Source: Membranipora membranacea
Lineage: Eukaryota; Bryozoa; Gymnolaemata; Cheilostomatida; Membraniporidae
DNA: 64,000 bases
NCBI GenBank assembly: GCA_914767715.1
Contig: OU612073.1
Span: forward strand, 8,432,001 to 8,496,000
Reading direction: 5' to 3'
Positions 14,301 through 25,600 of this stretch are shown piece after piece (the first letter of the stretch is position 1; every line of letters begins with the position of its first letter). The translations under genes were made by a program, and so were the position numbers. The notes beneath the pieces are model-generated. The model saw only the letters and a list, made by a program, of their open reading frames with translations, was not told the DNA's origin and made no database searches.

Positions 14301-17300
14301 AGCATATACCAGTTTCCTATTTTCAACAATATAACCGGGTCTTTCTTTGACGAGACATGACTATGATAAAATGTACACAACAGTCATACCATCAGTTATA
14401 CTCCTAGGACCCAAGGACTGATAAAAGTATCTGATGAGAGCATTTTTTAAATGCAGACTATGACAATTTATGTATCATGCTGACAATAAGATTGAAATCC
14501 GAGATATCAAGTGATAGCCGAGCTAATTAACTACTTGAATCAGGTGAAATTTGCCATCATAAAATCTCAAAATCATCTAAATATTGAATATTGTTAGGGG
14601 GTGTAGGAGTAAGCCCGACATTTAGGAGTCTGGAACTAACCTCTGGTGACATAAGCGGTAGTTTGAGTAAAGATAAGAGATCGGGTAGAGATGATTCCCG
14701 ACTGGACAAGTCGTGATTCACCCAGTCGATCACCGCTGTAAATAACATCTCCTCTGTCGGGATATTCACATCATCTGTCAGTAAAAATGAAAGTGAGTAA
14801 AATATCACAATGATGGTGCTTTGAAATTCCCAGAACAGCTATAGCTATCAAAGCAATCAAAATCTTACAGAAAAACAGCTAACATTTTAGAGTAAGAGTT
14901 TTTCCTACTCACATAGAGAAGATTTGGAGATATTTTTAGTGATGATGTTATAACCAATTGACATGTACCTGCGAAAGCCATTAGTAACAATTCTTTTTTT
15001 CTCAGATCATGATGATAAAATGAGATTTGTCTTGCTGACTGAAATGGTGTGAGGTCGAGATACATCAGATAAGATTTGTTCAAACACCCCTCTAACATTG
15101 GTTAAGTGGTCAAACGTTACCAGGTTGATGGTAGAAGGACTTCATTATCAACCACATTTCCAGCATTAGGAAAGTGGTTGATAATGAAATGTCACTACCG
15201 TCAACCCAGGCAATGTTTGAGCACACAAACTACTATATATCATAATGTTTCCTTTTTGCATATCAACTCACCAGAAGATAAAAGCTTCATCAGCTCCTCA
15301 AGTGATAACTGAAGAAATTCTGAACCTCCATCCTTGATGATATCGACAAAATTCTCCATCACAAAGTTATGTGCCACTTTGTACAAGTCAATACAGCCCT
15401 GAAACATACAGCAGTAAGGATATACCTTATTGCAAGGAGTCAGTCGTAAGCAGAGCCTGTGTCAACCCTTCTGAAGCATAACCAACAAACAAAGCTATTT
15501 CGGTAACAAGATGAACTTTGATGTTTGCAAAAAAACTTCCAACTATTGGTTCTCTCTATTTTCAGATTAGTGCAGTGAAACTGGCGAATTCAAGATTCCC
15601 GGAAACTGATGGTAGTTATATCAGTTCTGTCGGTAACTAACCGATCAAGCTTCTTGTCTATACAATGTTCTCTGGCGAGTATTCACTGTATCATGTACCA
15701 AATTCTACTTCGCACAAGGAAATTTGTGTACCTTGCAATTGAGCATGTACATGAGCATTCATAAAAGAATTTTCTTTGCCACTGTGAGACAAAGAAAGTA
15801 AGCAGCCTCAGTCAATAACCTCATCATTTAGGAGGCAGTTAGAGCTTGTGAACTATTGTGGTAGAACTCAATAAACAAATATACAATTCACAACAGTTAA
15901 TCCAGATCTTATCACTAATTTAATTAGCTAATAATTATAATTTAAGGTAGTGAATGTGTGCCTTTACTGGACCAAGTTTGACCCATTTTTCCTGCATTCG
16001 GAACTGCCCCCCCCCCCAACTGACCAGCAGCAAGATTATCAGTAGGGGGGGGGCACACCCGAATGCAGGCGAACTGGATCAAACTTGATCTATTCGTTGC
16101 CCCATGCTCTAAAAGAATTGAAGCCGGGCTAATAGTGTAAGATTTATTGAAAACAATTGATGGTAAAATAAATCTGATAAATGGAGTGCAGGAACTGAAA
16201 AATCGCGACGGTCATCATAACAATGCCAGATATACGAAATGAAAGTAAAAAGGCTGTTTAAATTATCGTGAAAAGATAAAATTAGGATGATACTTAATCT
16301 GTACAGAACTATAATATGATTACCTCTTCGTTGATGCTCAAAGAACCATCTAAATGCTGATCGTCGACAATATTAAACCAATCATCAATCACAGTATAAT
16401 ATACATAATACACCAAATTGGACCAAAGGGAATTGGCTGCTACTTTTTGCTTATTACACATCAAACAAGTAGATCAATCTATAGGCCAGATGACACCAAT
16501 GAACTAAACCTAGGTTTAGTTCATTGATGACACACTGTTGGCATTATAAGATTTCTAGACTGCGCCCAACCCAAGAAATTATGAAATAATGGCTCTATCA
16601 CTGACTCCAGTCCCAAATTTGTCGAGCACATCTACATTTGCTGTTTTTCTTTGGATAGTTGCTACGTAATTTTTTATTTCAGAGCCTGTAGGTGAACCTT
16701 GGCAGTGCAGAATGAACGCAGGGCTAGTAAACATGATTATCAAGAATTATGATTACTGTTTTAAGTGCTACCCAGGGATCTATTACAAACCCTATTAATT
16801 AGCGCAAGATGTGACTACATCGAGATAGCCATCTAGGCCTTGAAATCCAATCATCAATTCAGCATGAAGTGAATTCCAGCCCTTGTAAGCTGACAAGTAC
16901 ATGATGTTTTCTAATAAAACAGTTGATTCACATCTCATGACTAATGTCTTTGAATTACATGCTTATGGGTGTGGTGAATGCACACAAAGAAATGTAATGA
17001 GTGAATTTCTATGATCAATGGCCTGCTTTGTGTTATATAATCCAGGTAAGCTTAGCTAACATCCTCTTTCTAGCCCTCAGATTGAGTTGCCCCTAGACCA
17101 AGTTTGGTCCATTTGCCTGCATTCGCAGCAACTGGAAGGCAGGTAAAGGATTATAATGCCTAATCTGGTCCTGTCATGAATTGAGCAATCCCCCTTTTCT
17201 TTCCACTTGGTAGAATGAGGGGTGGCACTTTGCTCATCATTATTATTTACTATGTATGAGGTTACACATTTATTGACAAGGGACTGCATGTGCCCTATAA

Positions 17301-19187
17301 AAAGTGATAAAAATTAGATTTTAAACACCCCTCCCCCCTTTATGACAAGTTTCAAAACTAGACAGTAGCTTGTTATGACAGGCCCCAACAACAAAGCTCG
17401 TCAATGCAGGCTAACTAGGCAGATGTCCAACTTTGTTGGCATGATCAGGTACCTATTTGGGGTATCTGTCCTCCATGAATATGGTTTAAGGATATACTGG
17501 CCTGCTGATTTCAATCTATTACTATTATATACTTTAATTATTAACTGGTGAACAATTGGGGACTAGACATACCTGTCTGTCTGCAAACTGAAGCATCCCA
17601 AGGCAGTTTGACGGGTGGAGATGATCCACAAGGAATTTACTACAAGCATCGATGACCTCGCTCAGCTGAAGGATACAAGCCGCAGTAAGTATATCCTCAA
17701 TGTTCTCAGCTTGAATCGACAAGGAGCCTACAATAAGCAGATGTGGTTATTGTGATAAGTTGGGGACATGTAAAGATGATTTTGATGTGATCGAAATTAT
17801 CGTTGGGCCAATATTATATTGAAATTGTGGAATTTGTTGGAATTTAGATGGATTTAAATTCAGCTTGTGATATTAATGCACTGAAAGTACACAAAGTACA
17901 GTGGCATCCATTGTGTGTTTTGTCTATGGTGGTATCAATCAAATTGAGCTAAAGAAATCAGACTGTTAACTACAACAACAGTAGTAGGCAGAGGAAAACA
18001 AACACAGCAGACAGTCTTGGCAGCAGCTGACAGCCATGGCTTTAGGAAATTTCGTTTTGCTATTGATTTCTTCCAAAACAAATTCGGTTACTGGTTTTTT
18101 CTTTGTCAGTGAGTGTATAATGTAAGTTGACAAATTATTCCAAAAGAGATTTGCGTTTTTTTCCTTCAATATGACTTGTTGGGATCAACTGGCATCAGTC
18201 ACAACACAGAGCATAAACTGCTAAAGCGATGGCAACTCTGTTCTGATTGAAGTATCCAGTCACTCAACCCGACAATCATTTTGTTGTACTGAAATATTAA
18301 AATACTCACCAAATTCTGTCACTTACCACTGTACATATAGTTGATTATAGATTGAAGTGCGGCTCCATCAATACCCTGTAGGGTTATCTCCTGTTGTCCT
18401 GCCTCCATCACATCAGAGGTGAACATAGCTGAGAAATAGTCTGAACAAGCAGACAGCACCAGCCTACAATTGAGACAAAAATGGGAGTACTCATAACAAC
18501 TACAAGGCATTTTAAATGAAGCAGTGGCAAGTTAAATTGTTGATCGTCCATTGCTAATGAATGTCAATTTGACAATGTTGAAGACATGGTCTGTTGTTAT
18601 GATTTGACTATAATTGAAATTGTAGATGGGGCAGAGCAGAACTGACCAAAAACAGCCAACACTAGGACTAGAAGGTATTATAAACTGCCCTATCTATCAC
18701 TCAGCCCTTATCTTGGACTAGAGCCATGGCAATCAGGCCGAGCTTACCACGTAGATTGTGGCAGAAGGGATTATTATTATTATGGGTAGATTTAGAAAAT
18801 CTGCTGTTCCTCTTACCAACACAATAATGGAAGAATTATTGGTTACAGCTTATTCTGATGGAGTGAGGAAGCAACTTGGTGTACCATATCAACATCGGAC
18901 AGAGTTTAGTGCAGTAAATTCAAAGCTCTTAGTCTAACTAAGAGAACACTGGCAGTGTCCAAATTAGACTGTGGCCTTATTTCAATGAATGAGCCATTGA
19001 GGGAGCAAAATTATTGTCATATACCCTCAAATACTGGAAAAGTCACAAACCTGTGGGCTGGGATTCTTTTACCACCAGCTATTAGCACCACGTCAACCAG
19101 TGATTCCATCTTGTAGGAATCTGTGAGTTTGCTGAGTAGTTTCTCAGCATGATTTCTAGGTTGAAAGAACGTCTGACCCTCCTCCAT
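8389..19187 (-). CDS. KLHL5-like: Kelch-like protein of the KLHL1/KLHL4/KLHL5 type (BTB-BACK-kelch), 618 aa
   Basis: Fourteen exons with matching phases: 19187-19051, 18463-18327, 17727-17573, 15398-15272, 14774-14641, 14182-14058, 13368-13228, 12597-12498, 11932-11833, 11433-11319, 9942-9833, 9621-9504, 9049-8878, 8574-8389. Exons 1-3 carry the BTB domain ([37 protein letters not shown]). Exons 3-6 carry BACK ([30 protein letters not shown]). Exons 7-14 carry six kelch blades with GG pairs ([68 protein letters not shown]). The [10 protein letters not shown] and DGSSCL strings place it with KLHL1/4/5. The family acts as a CUL3 substrate adaptor or binds actin. Blade 5 holds a serine-rich insertion, and about 45 residues follow the last blade where vertebrate relatives stop. 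The ATG at 19187 is chosen; a possible splice acceptor at 19222 keeps the frame open upstream, so a longer N-terminus is possible. Confidence 0.92.
10608..10642. mobile_element. 35-bp palindromic insertion with 7-bp direct repeats
   Basis: CATAGATATAAAAA and its complement TTTTTATATCTATG face each other around a 5-base loop. AATAGCC flanks exactly on both sides (10601-10607 and 10643-10649). It sits in a KLHL intron. The termini differ from the CAATGA family, but size and flank length agree. Confidence 0.65.
12372..12476. mobile_element. Foldback MITE, family A, diverged copy
   Basis: GATCCAGTTTTCCTGCATTTGGAGTTGC on the left and GCAACTCCAAGTACAGGCAAACT on the right form terminal inverted repeats, in a KLHL intron. 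No clear target duplication is seen. Confidence 0.6.
12850..12995. mobile_element. Foldback MITE, family A, decayed copy
   Basis: The inner right end AATGCAGGCAAATTGGATCA matches the family, and the left end reads TTTTATCAAATTTGTCTGCAT. Borders are approximate. Confidence 0.45.
15109..15222. mobile_element. About 114-bp foldback element
   Basis: The inner stem pairs TTCATTATCAACCACATTTCC with GGAAAGTGGTTGATAATGAA around a short loop. The outer arms pair GTCAAACGTTACCAGGTTGA with TCAACCCAGGCAATGTTTGA. It lies in a KLHL intron and is unrelated to family A. Confidence 0.65.
15978..16091. mobile_element. Foldback MITE, family A, copy with poly-C and poly-G arms
   Basis: GACCAAGTTTGACCCATTTT-CCTGCATTCGG is mirrored by CGAATGCAGGCGAACTGGATCAAACTTGATCT. 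Long C and G runs in the two arms pair with each other. It lies in a KLHL intron. Confidence 0.7.
16497..16526. mobile_element. 30-bp perfect palindrome with 7-bp target duplication (CAATGA family)
   Basis: CAATGAACTAAACCT is followed directly by its reverse complement, ending in TCATTG, with no spacer. ATGACAC flanks both sides exactly (16490-16496 and 16527-16533). It lies in a KLHL intron. Confidence 0.75.
17095..17150. mobile_element. Family A MITE fragment
   Basis: Only the left-end sequence GACCAAGTTTGGTCCATTTGCCTGCATTCG is clear; the right end is missing or decayed. Confidence 0.45.
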
Positions 19188-20275
19188 GTCACGAAGCAGG
19201 GTCTGACTGATCACAGGAGCTGGAGATAATCGTCACTGTAGCCAGATTTTCTGATGTCCTTTAATATATGAAGAAGATAGCCCTACTGGTTAGAGACCTC
19301 AACACCTGTAATGAGAGAAATAGACATTAAACGGCTATAACATTTTTTGAGGGATCTAACTAGGCCTATGGATAGCCCTCCAAATTGAACAGAGACTGAA
19401 ACCAACTCCTTTCTGAAACAATGAATGCTTCTGAAACCAAAATAGACAAGAATAATGTCAAGATGACAAGCATAAAGAAAACGCTACCAAGGAAGGTGTA
19501 CACTTTTTAGCTATGGCTATTCCAAATATAGCCTAGGTGTAGTTGCACTGTCGGTGTGGTTATAAAGGATATCAATTCTCTCTGTTCCGTTATATTTGTT
19601 GATGGAGACATACTGTCTACGTTTAGAATTATAGGCTCCATAAGACCTAGGCTGATCAACCACTATCATTATCCAGTTCCGTATGCATTGACTGTCATTA
19701 CGATGAGTTAACTGAATCGTTAATTAATTTCAGTGATGCTGCCGCTATTGCTTTTGAACTCCGACTCAGACGTCCAAGGAGTAATAATATCACCAGAAGA
19801 TTGAAGAAATAACTGACAACAGTGGCTCTTTAATACTACTAGGCCATGAGCCTCTGGGCCTTGGACAATGTCCCAAGAAAAGGCATGTGAGTCCCAGCAA
19901 TGCACTCCCTCTCTTCATTGGTGCCAGGGGCCCATTATTAGGCCTATGTGTTGGCTCACATGACATTGGCAATTCTAAGTTTCCCTAGCCTATGGCCTCT
20001 AGTCTATACTATCCATACAAAGGAGATGATATCTAGTAGTAAAAGCAAAATTCCATTGGTAGTGACTACTACTTGTTTACAACCATTTACCAATTCACTA
20101 GCTAGCCTGTAGGCCAGGCAAGAGAAAGACAGACCAGAGCCTTTGTCTTGAGGAGGACCACAAAAAAGTCATCAATTCTCAACTACCTATTATCATCTAT
20201 CTATGATCTATCTATGGACATGGTTTATGACTCACCTACCCTTATTATTCACTTTGTCCTTACTTACAGCTTAAT

Positions 20276-20300
20276 CAATGAACTGAGAGTGAGTTCATTG
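20276..20300. mobile_element. 25-bp palindromic insertion (CAATGA family)
   Basis: CAATGAACT and AGTTCATTG enclose a 7-base centre. The flanks GCTTAAT and GCTGTAT match at 5 of 7 positions, as expected for an eroded target duplication. Confidence 0.55.
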
Positions 20301-20365
20301 GCTGTATGGTAGCCTTTCACCAGGTGTTGTTAATCTGATTGCCAAGCTATTCACTTCAAACAGGC

Positions 20366-20386
20366 AGAGAGAGAGAGAGAGAGAGA
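20366..20386. repeat. (AG)n microsatellite
   Basis: An uninterrupted AG dinucleotide run of about ten units in the KLHL-CLCA spacer. Confidence 0.9.
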
Positions 20387-20617
20387 CAGTCAGTGAGTGT
20401 AAATTTCACCCAACCTCAGATTCTTGAAAATAAACAACTGAAATTACATTGTGGCTGAAAACTGACCATAGCAGGTGTGATTCTTTGTTATTGAATGAGT
20501 TCATTTTGTCTTATTGAGACCGACCATTATCTCAAATAGCCAATCACATAATTGCTACGATTCTTTGGTCAATGAATAGACAACTCCAAAAACTGAGAAA
20601 TTGCACGCTGTCATTCA

Positions 20618-20873
20618 GGGGGGTCTTTCCAGGCCTCAATTAGAAACAGCCAAAATCACAATCTTATTGCTCACTCAGTGAGTGAGCGATACCTGCTAGG
20701 CTCTCGCTTTCAGATCGCTCAGTCACTTGATGGAACTATATACATTCTGAGTGAGCGATTTGAGAGTGATTTTGTCTAATTGAAAGACCAAGTGAGTGAT
20801 AATTTTGAGCGATATGATAGTGATAACTTGCAGCTTTAGTAAAGGATCGCTCTTTCTAATTGAAATACCCCCC
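20618..20873. mobile_element. GGGGGGT-ended dispersed element, copy 1
   Basis: It begins GGGGGGTCTTTC and ends TCTTTCTAATTGAA-ACCCCCC, giving inverted G/C ends. The inner text (GTGAGCGATACCTGCTAGG, CTCGCTTTCA, ACATTCTGAGTG, GATTTGAGAGTGAT) recurs in the same order at 43587-43798. It looks like a non-autonomous DNA transposon of about 250 bp. Confidence 0.65.
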
Positions 20874-22628
20874 AGGCAGGCAGGCGGGCAGGCCGTCCGG
20901 GCAAGCTGTCCAGGTTGGTGGAGGACAAGACACCTTGTCAAGGCTACTTGGAAGAACATCACCTGAATTTGTTTTCTCATTGCTAGTAAAAGTCTACGCA
21001 TGTGCTCAAAACTATCTCCCAGTTGTTTAAATCCGATGACAAATATGTTGTATGTTGTATTGAAGTCTGTATCTACTCAATTATCTGTTTCAACTTAGTG
21101 AGGTGAAGTATCTACCTCGCGTGCAGATCGGCTTTGAGTCTTGAGGCCAGATGAACTGATTTATATTTTGGATACTGAAGCTCAACTTTCCCAATTGCTG
21201 GTAGGGCCAATAACCAGTTCAGAAATTTGAAATTTGGAATATTCGAGTGCAAAGATAGCCAGCCTAAATTAATTTGTACAGGTGGAATGAGTGTAGAGTG
21301 ACAGAAAACCTGATGATGTTGTACTAGGTAACCTAATAGCATAATTTGACAATGCTTCGGAGGGAGGGGACCATGCTACCCTCAACCATGAGTTTAGACA
21401 TGGACCAATCAAAGCCAACATTTTGGCTATGGGCACCTTGGCCAATGAGCTTATACCCATCATCCGCGTCAGCATAGTTCAAGCTAATAAGAAACCAGTT
21501 TGTCTAAAAAAGCAAAGCAAACCCAATTTGTGTGACATTTGTCCATCTAGAGCAATGACGCATTCACATACACTGTTCTCGGTGAATTTTTGGAACAAAT
21601 CCCGACAAAAAGTCTGTATACAAAAATTTCTCAGTGCACCAGAGACAAACATCATAAAAGACTCTCAAGATGACTAAAGTAAGTCTGTGTCAACTAATGT
21701 GCACTAGAAACAACGTCAGATCTAGTATGCCTCGCCAGCCCGATAATCCCCCGGCCGTGGATCCGTATAATCTGTCTTCGGACACTGATCTTAAGTGCTA
21801 CGAATCACTCGGAAAAGCTTATGATTTTTGATAGTGCTCTTATGGAACATATGTTTTGGGTCATGCTCAAGTTCCATGCAAAACGAAATTTCTATGATGT
21901 GTAAAAGAATTATGGTGATATCTCATATTCATATACTTGCATCCAAGGTCAACATTGCAATGTTGCTATGTTTATCCTCATCTTGTATTGGTGCTCATTT
22001 TAGTTCCTGTTACATGACACAATCAATAAAAAAAATGTGAGTATGATATAATAATAGGACAAAGCACTAGTGAAAATCGATCACCAACTATATTTGTGAG
22101 CATCCATATTTTGTGGAATGAGGAAAATATTATGTCCAAACATTTTCCAATATTACCTTTCTGTCTGTTTTGGTTTTGAGCCAAATTTCTACTTCTTGGT
22201 GCTAATTCTAATTACTGGTGCATCCCGCTCACAATATCTTGTATTTACTCATTCTTTTTATCGAGTGCAAGTGTGTTTACATTAAAAGAAAAGCACATTA
22301 TAATACCCCTGTCAAAACTGGGCTGTATTATTTATAAAAAAAAAGACAACAATTGTATTTTTGTTTACATTGATACATTTATTTGAATGTAGGCATTCAC
22401 ATGATTATAATAAGGGGTGGAACCTAGAATTTCTCATAGCTCTTACATCATGATTATTGAAATTCCTTTACAAGGAAGTAAGTTTAATGAATAGAAGGGG
22501 TGACCGTTTTTTCCTTCATCATTTTACACTATTGTGTGTTATCGATTTTCTTTACTTGGCACAGCCATTCAAGGCGGAAGTTTTGCCCTGCTGTTAGAGA
22601 GTCTGCACTTTACAAATAGCTCTTGATT

Positions 22629-25600
22629 ATGGCGGTCGCAAAACCAAGCTATGGGACTTTGTTGGTCATCTTTCTCTCTGGGTACTGTTTTATTTCTGTC
22701 TCCGTTTACGCCTCCGATAGAAAAAGTATTGAAATAAGCAGTGATGGTGGATTTGACTTTCTTTTGGCATTAGATGAAAACTTGGATGAAGACGAAGAGT
22801 TACTCCAGTCAATTCAGGTGAGATGCTTGAAAAAACTAAATTGAACATTACATAAAAGCTGTTATAGTATGCATCGTCTTCATTAGCACTATCCTGATAC
22901 CGCAGACCTGATAATGAATCAATTTCACGATGATGACCGTTTTATAAATGACTTTTTACCCAAGCTTCCATCAGGAAGATACAGAACAATCAAATACAAG
23001 TCTTCTTGGGAGAAAGACAGCTTTTTACGCGCCATGATTTTATCCCTCAACAATATTCTGTAATCCCAATCCAAAATGATATGTCAGCTTTTCTTATATG
23101 TAATTTTTGTTTGCTCAATTTTCTTCTATGATCTATATTTTGCAACATACTTGTATGTGAGTGACAAATAAACTAATCAATCAATCAATCAATCGATATA
23201 TCAATATAAATGACTGAAATTAAGAAATTACACGCAAATCATGTACACTTGTATTTGGGGACTTTTTTTAGTGATAGCATGGACAAATATGCACAAATAG
23301 CAAAACATATAACTTGTTATAACATTACGATTTGTGTTTTATAGGACTATATCAACGCGAGCTCAAAATACTTGGCTAATGCATTGGATGGGCGAATGTA
23401 TTACAGAAATATCACGATACTGGTACCTCCCCATTGGAACCTGAGGAACTATGGAAAGGTGTGTTGATCAAATTATTATTATCATACTTCTGCTTTGAAG
23501 AACGTTCATCTAGTTTTATATTCAAATCCATTACCTAGCTAGAAGTTAAATGCTTTTTTTTCTGAATACGACCATCAAATATAGATCATAATAAATCATT
23601 CATCAATACTATGCAATATGCATCCCTTTTGTTAGCTATCAGATTATCTCGTTTTCATGCTTATAAATCCGTCTCATCTCGAGTATGAGCAAACAACAAT
23701 GAGCAAGCTTTTTTACCCTTTTTTTCTGTTTTGCCTGTTGACAAGGTATTGTCATTCAGGTACTCCTATTTAATAAAGGCACATTATCTGGAAATAGTAT
23801 GGGTAAAATGCTTCATTAATTACTGATCATTTCAATTGCAGGTTGGGTTAAATAATCCCCGCTTGTTCTAGACGTATTCACTATGGTTCCATGGGTCGAT
23901 TTTGTGGTTCACTCCAATTTCGAATGGTTAGAATCCAGTGGATTCTAACCATTCCCATGATGGGAAAAACATGAAAAGAATCTGCCGCGGCCGAGATTTG
24001 AACCCCGGCCTCCCGCGTGTAATCCTTTTGAAGGCATTGTGTGCAACGCCGATAACCATTCAGCCACGACGCCAATTAGGAATTGTGTCGAATAAACACG
24101 GTTTGGATATTCGCGTCCAAAAAGTCATTCGTCACAATCGGAATTTGACTTTAATGCCATTTCCATGGGGCGATTACTACCGAAATCCTTACATAATCGA
24201 TCCATGGAACCATAGTGATAATCAAGTATTTGTTTCAGTAATGAACTCATTGATTTCAGAAACTTAGGAAATCAAGATTGTTCACTCATGTTGTTTTGGT
24301 AAACCGAATAATTCCGTTCTATTTTCGCTTTATTAGACGTCACAGGGCTGGCAATTAAATTTCTATTCTCTATTCATAAATCAATCCTGTTTTGTAAAGC
24401 TTTTCAGCATTTTGTCCTCTGTCTCAAGGCAACCACCAACATACTTTGTAATTCAGTGATTGTGATCACATAACTTCCTTGATGCCAACATGGAGTTTGC
24501 CCGAAACTAATTAAATTACGCTCAAGCTGTCAGAGCTTTTATGGATGCTAAATGACAACAAAGATTGAAGTTGTGATGGGATACTTGGTGCTAAAATTAG
24601 TATTGATTTCATTCTAAATATGACTTTAGAAATATTTGATTTTCTTGTGAGTTTGATAACCAGATGACGCAGTTGAAGATCGTGGTACAAACTTTGAGAC
24701 TCGTCAGATGTGAAACATCCTATTATGTAAAGCGGTCGTGCCTGTCAATGCATCATAGTATAATATTCGGGAGAAAGGCACAAGCATTATCTGAAACCCA
24801 TGGTCCTGTAGCGACTGTGACATTGTATTTCGATTGGACAGTTGGCAGCATTTCATGAGGCTGCTTCAAAACTGCTTCATGAATATCTTTATATCTTCCT
24901 CATATTTGTTGGAGTTAATTTGTATGGCTCTGACATTGTAAGATTTAATAGGGAATCAGAAGTGGTATAGTGGTTAGGAGCAGGCTAGCGATCCATGAGA
25001 TCAAAGTTCAATTTCCGGCTTGACAGTCATTCTTGATTCGGTACTGGCATGCCATTCATCCTAACCAGGTCATTGCCGAACAATACTGTGTGTTTGTACA
25101 CCTCACATGTAGTAAAAAGATCCCCTCTGCCTCTTCAAAACGTTGCTGGAATTCTGGCGAGCAAGGGTATAGGACGAAGCTTGAGTACCATGAGTCCTAG
25201 CATCTGTACTCAAGAGGGAATAACGCATTAAAGACATAGAAAGGTTTGACCACACTATGTAAGCCCTGTGCTACAAGTTAAAAAAGCCCCTGTCATTACG
25301 AATAATGTTTCTCTGTTTTCCTCCTCATAAAATTTGTGTGTGATAGAAGATCCTTTTCATTCAAAGGCTGGAGAGGGCGATGACTATTCAAATGCAAGAG
25401 TATTAGTAAACAAAGCCCAAATTCCAATACGCACTGAACAGTTGAGAGGTTGTGGCCTTGAAGGAGACTTCATACAGATGAGCAAACGCTTCATCCAATC
25501 GTACAAGAAGATACCAGAACCGTTTGACAATGATGGTATGTTCATATTATCAAGTCCTCGTTTTTCAGATGACCAAAAATTTTCTGCCATTTATTTGTTT

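Larger units (their letters stand above)
19223..22628. other. Head-to-head spacer between KLHL and CLCA
   Basis: No coding exon is recognised. The KLHL gene points left and the CLCA gene points right, so the promoters and 5' UTR exons of both should lie here. It contains a GGGGGGT-ended element (20618-20873), an (AG)n run and a CAATGA palindrome. The frames at 19720-19972, 21112-21677 and 21828-22040 show no domain that I recognise. Confidence 0.5.

Noticed and set aside
24000-24090. Possible serine-type tRNA gene on the minus strand
   Set aside because: Ends do not pair and the module lies inside an inverted-repeat element; treated as tRNA-derived.
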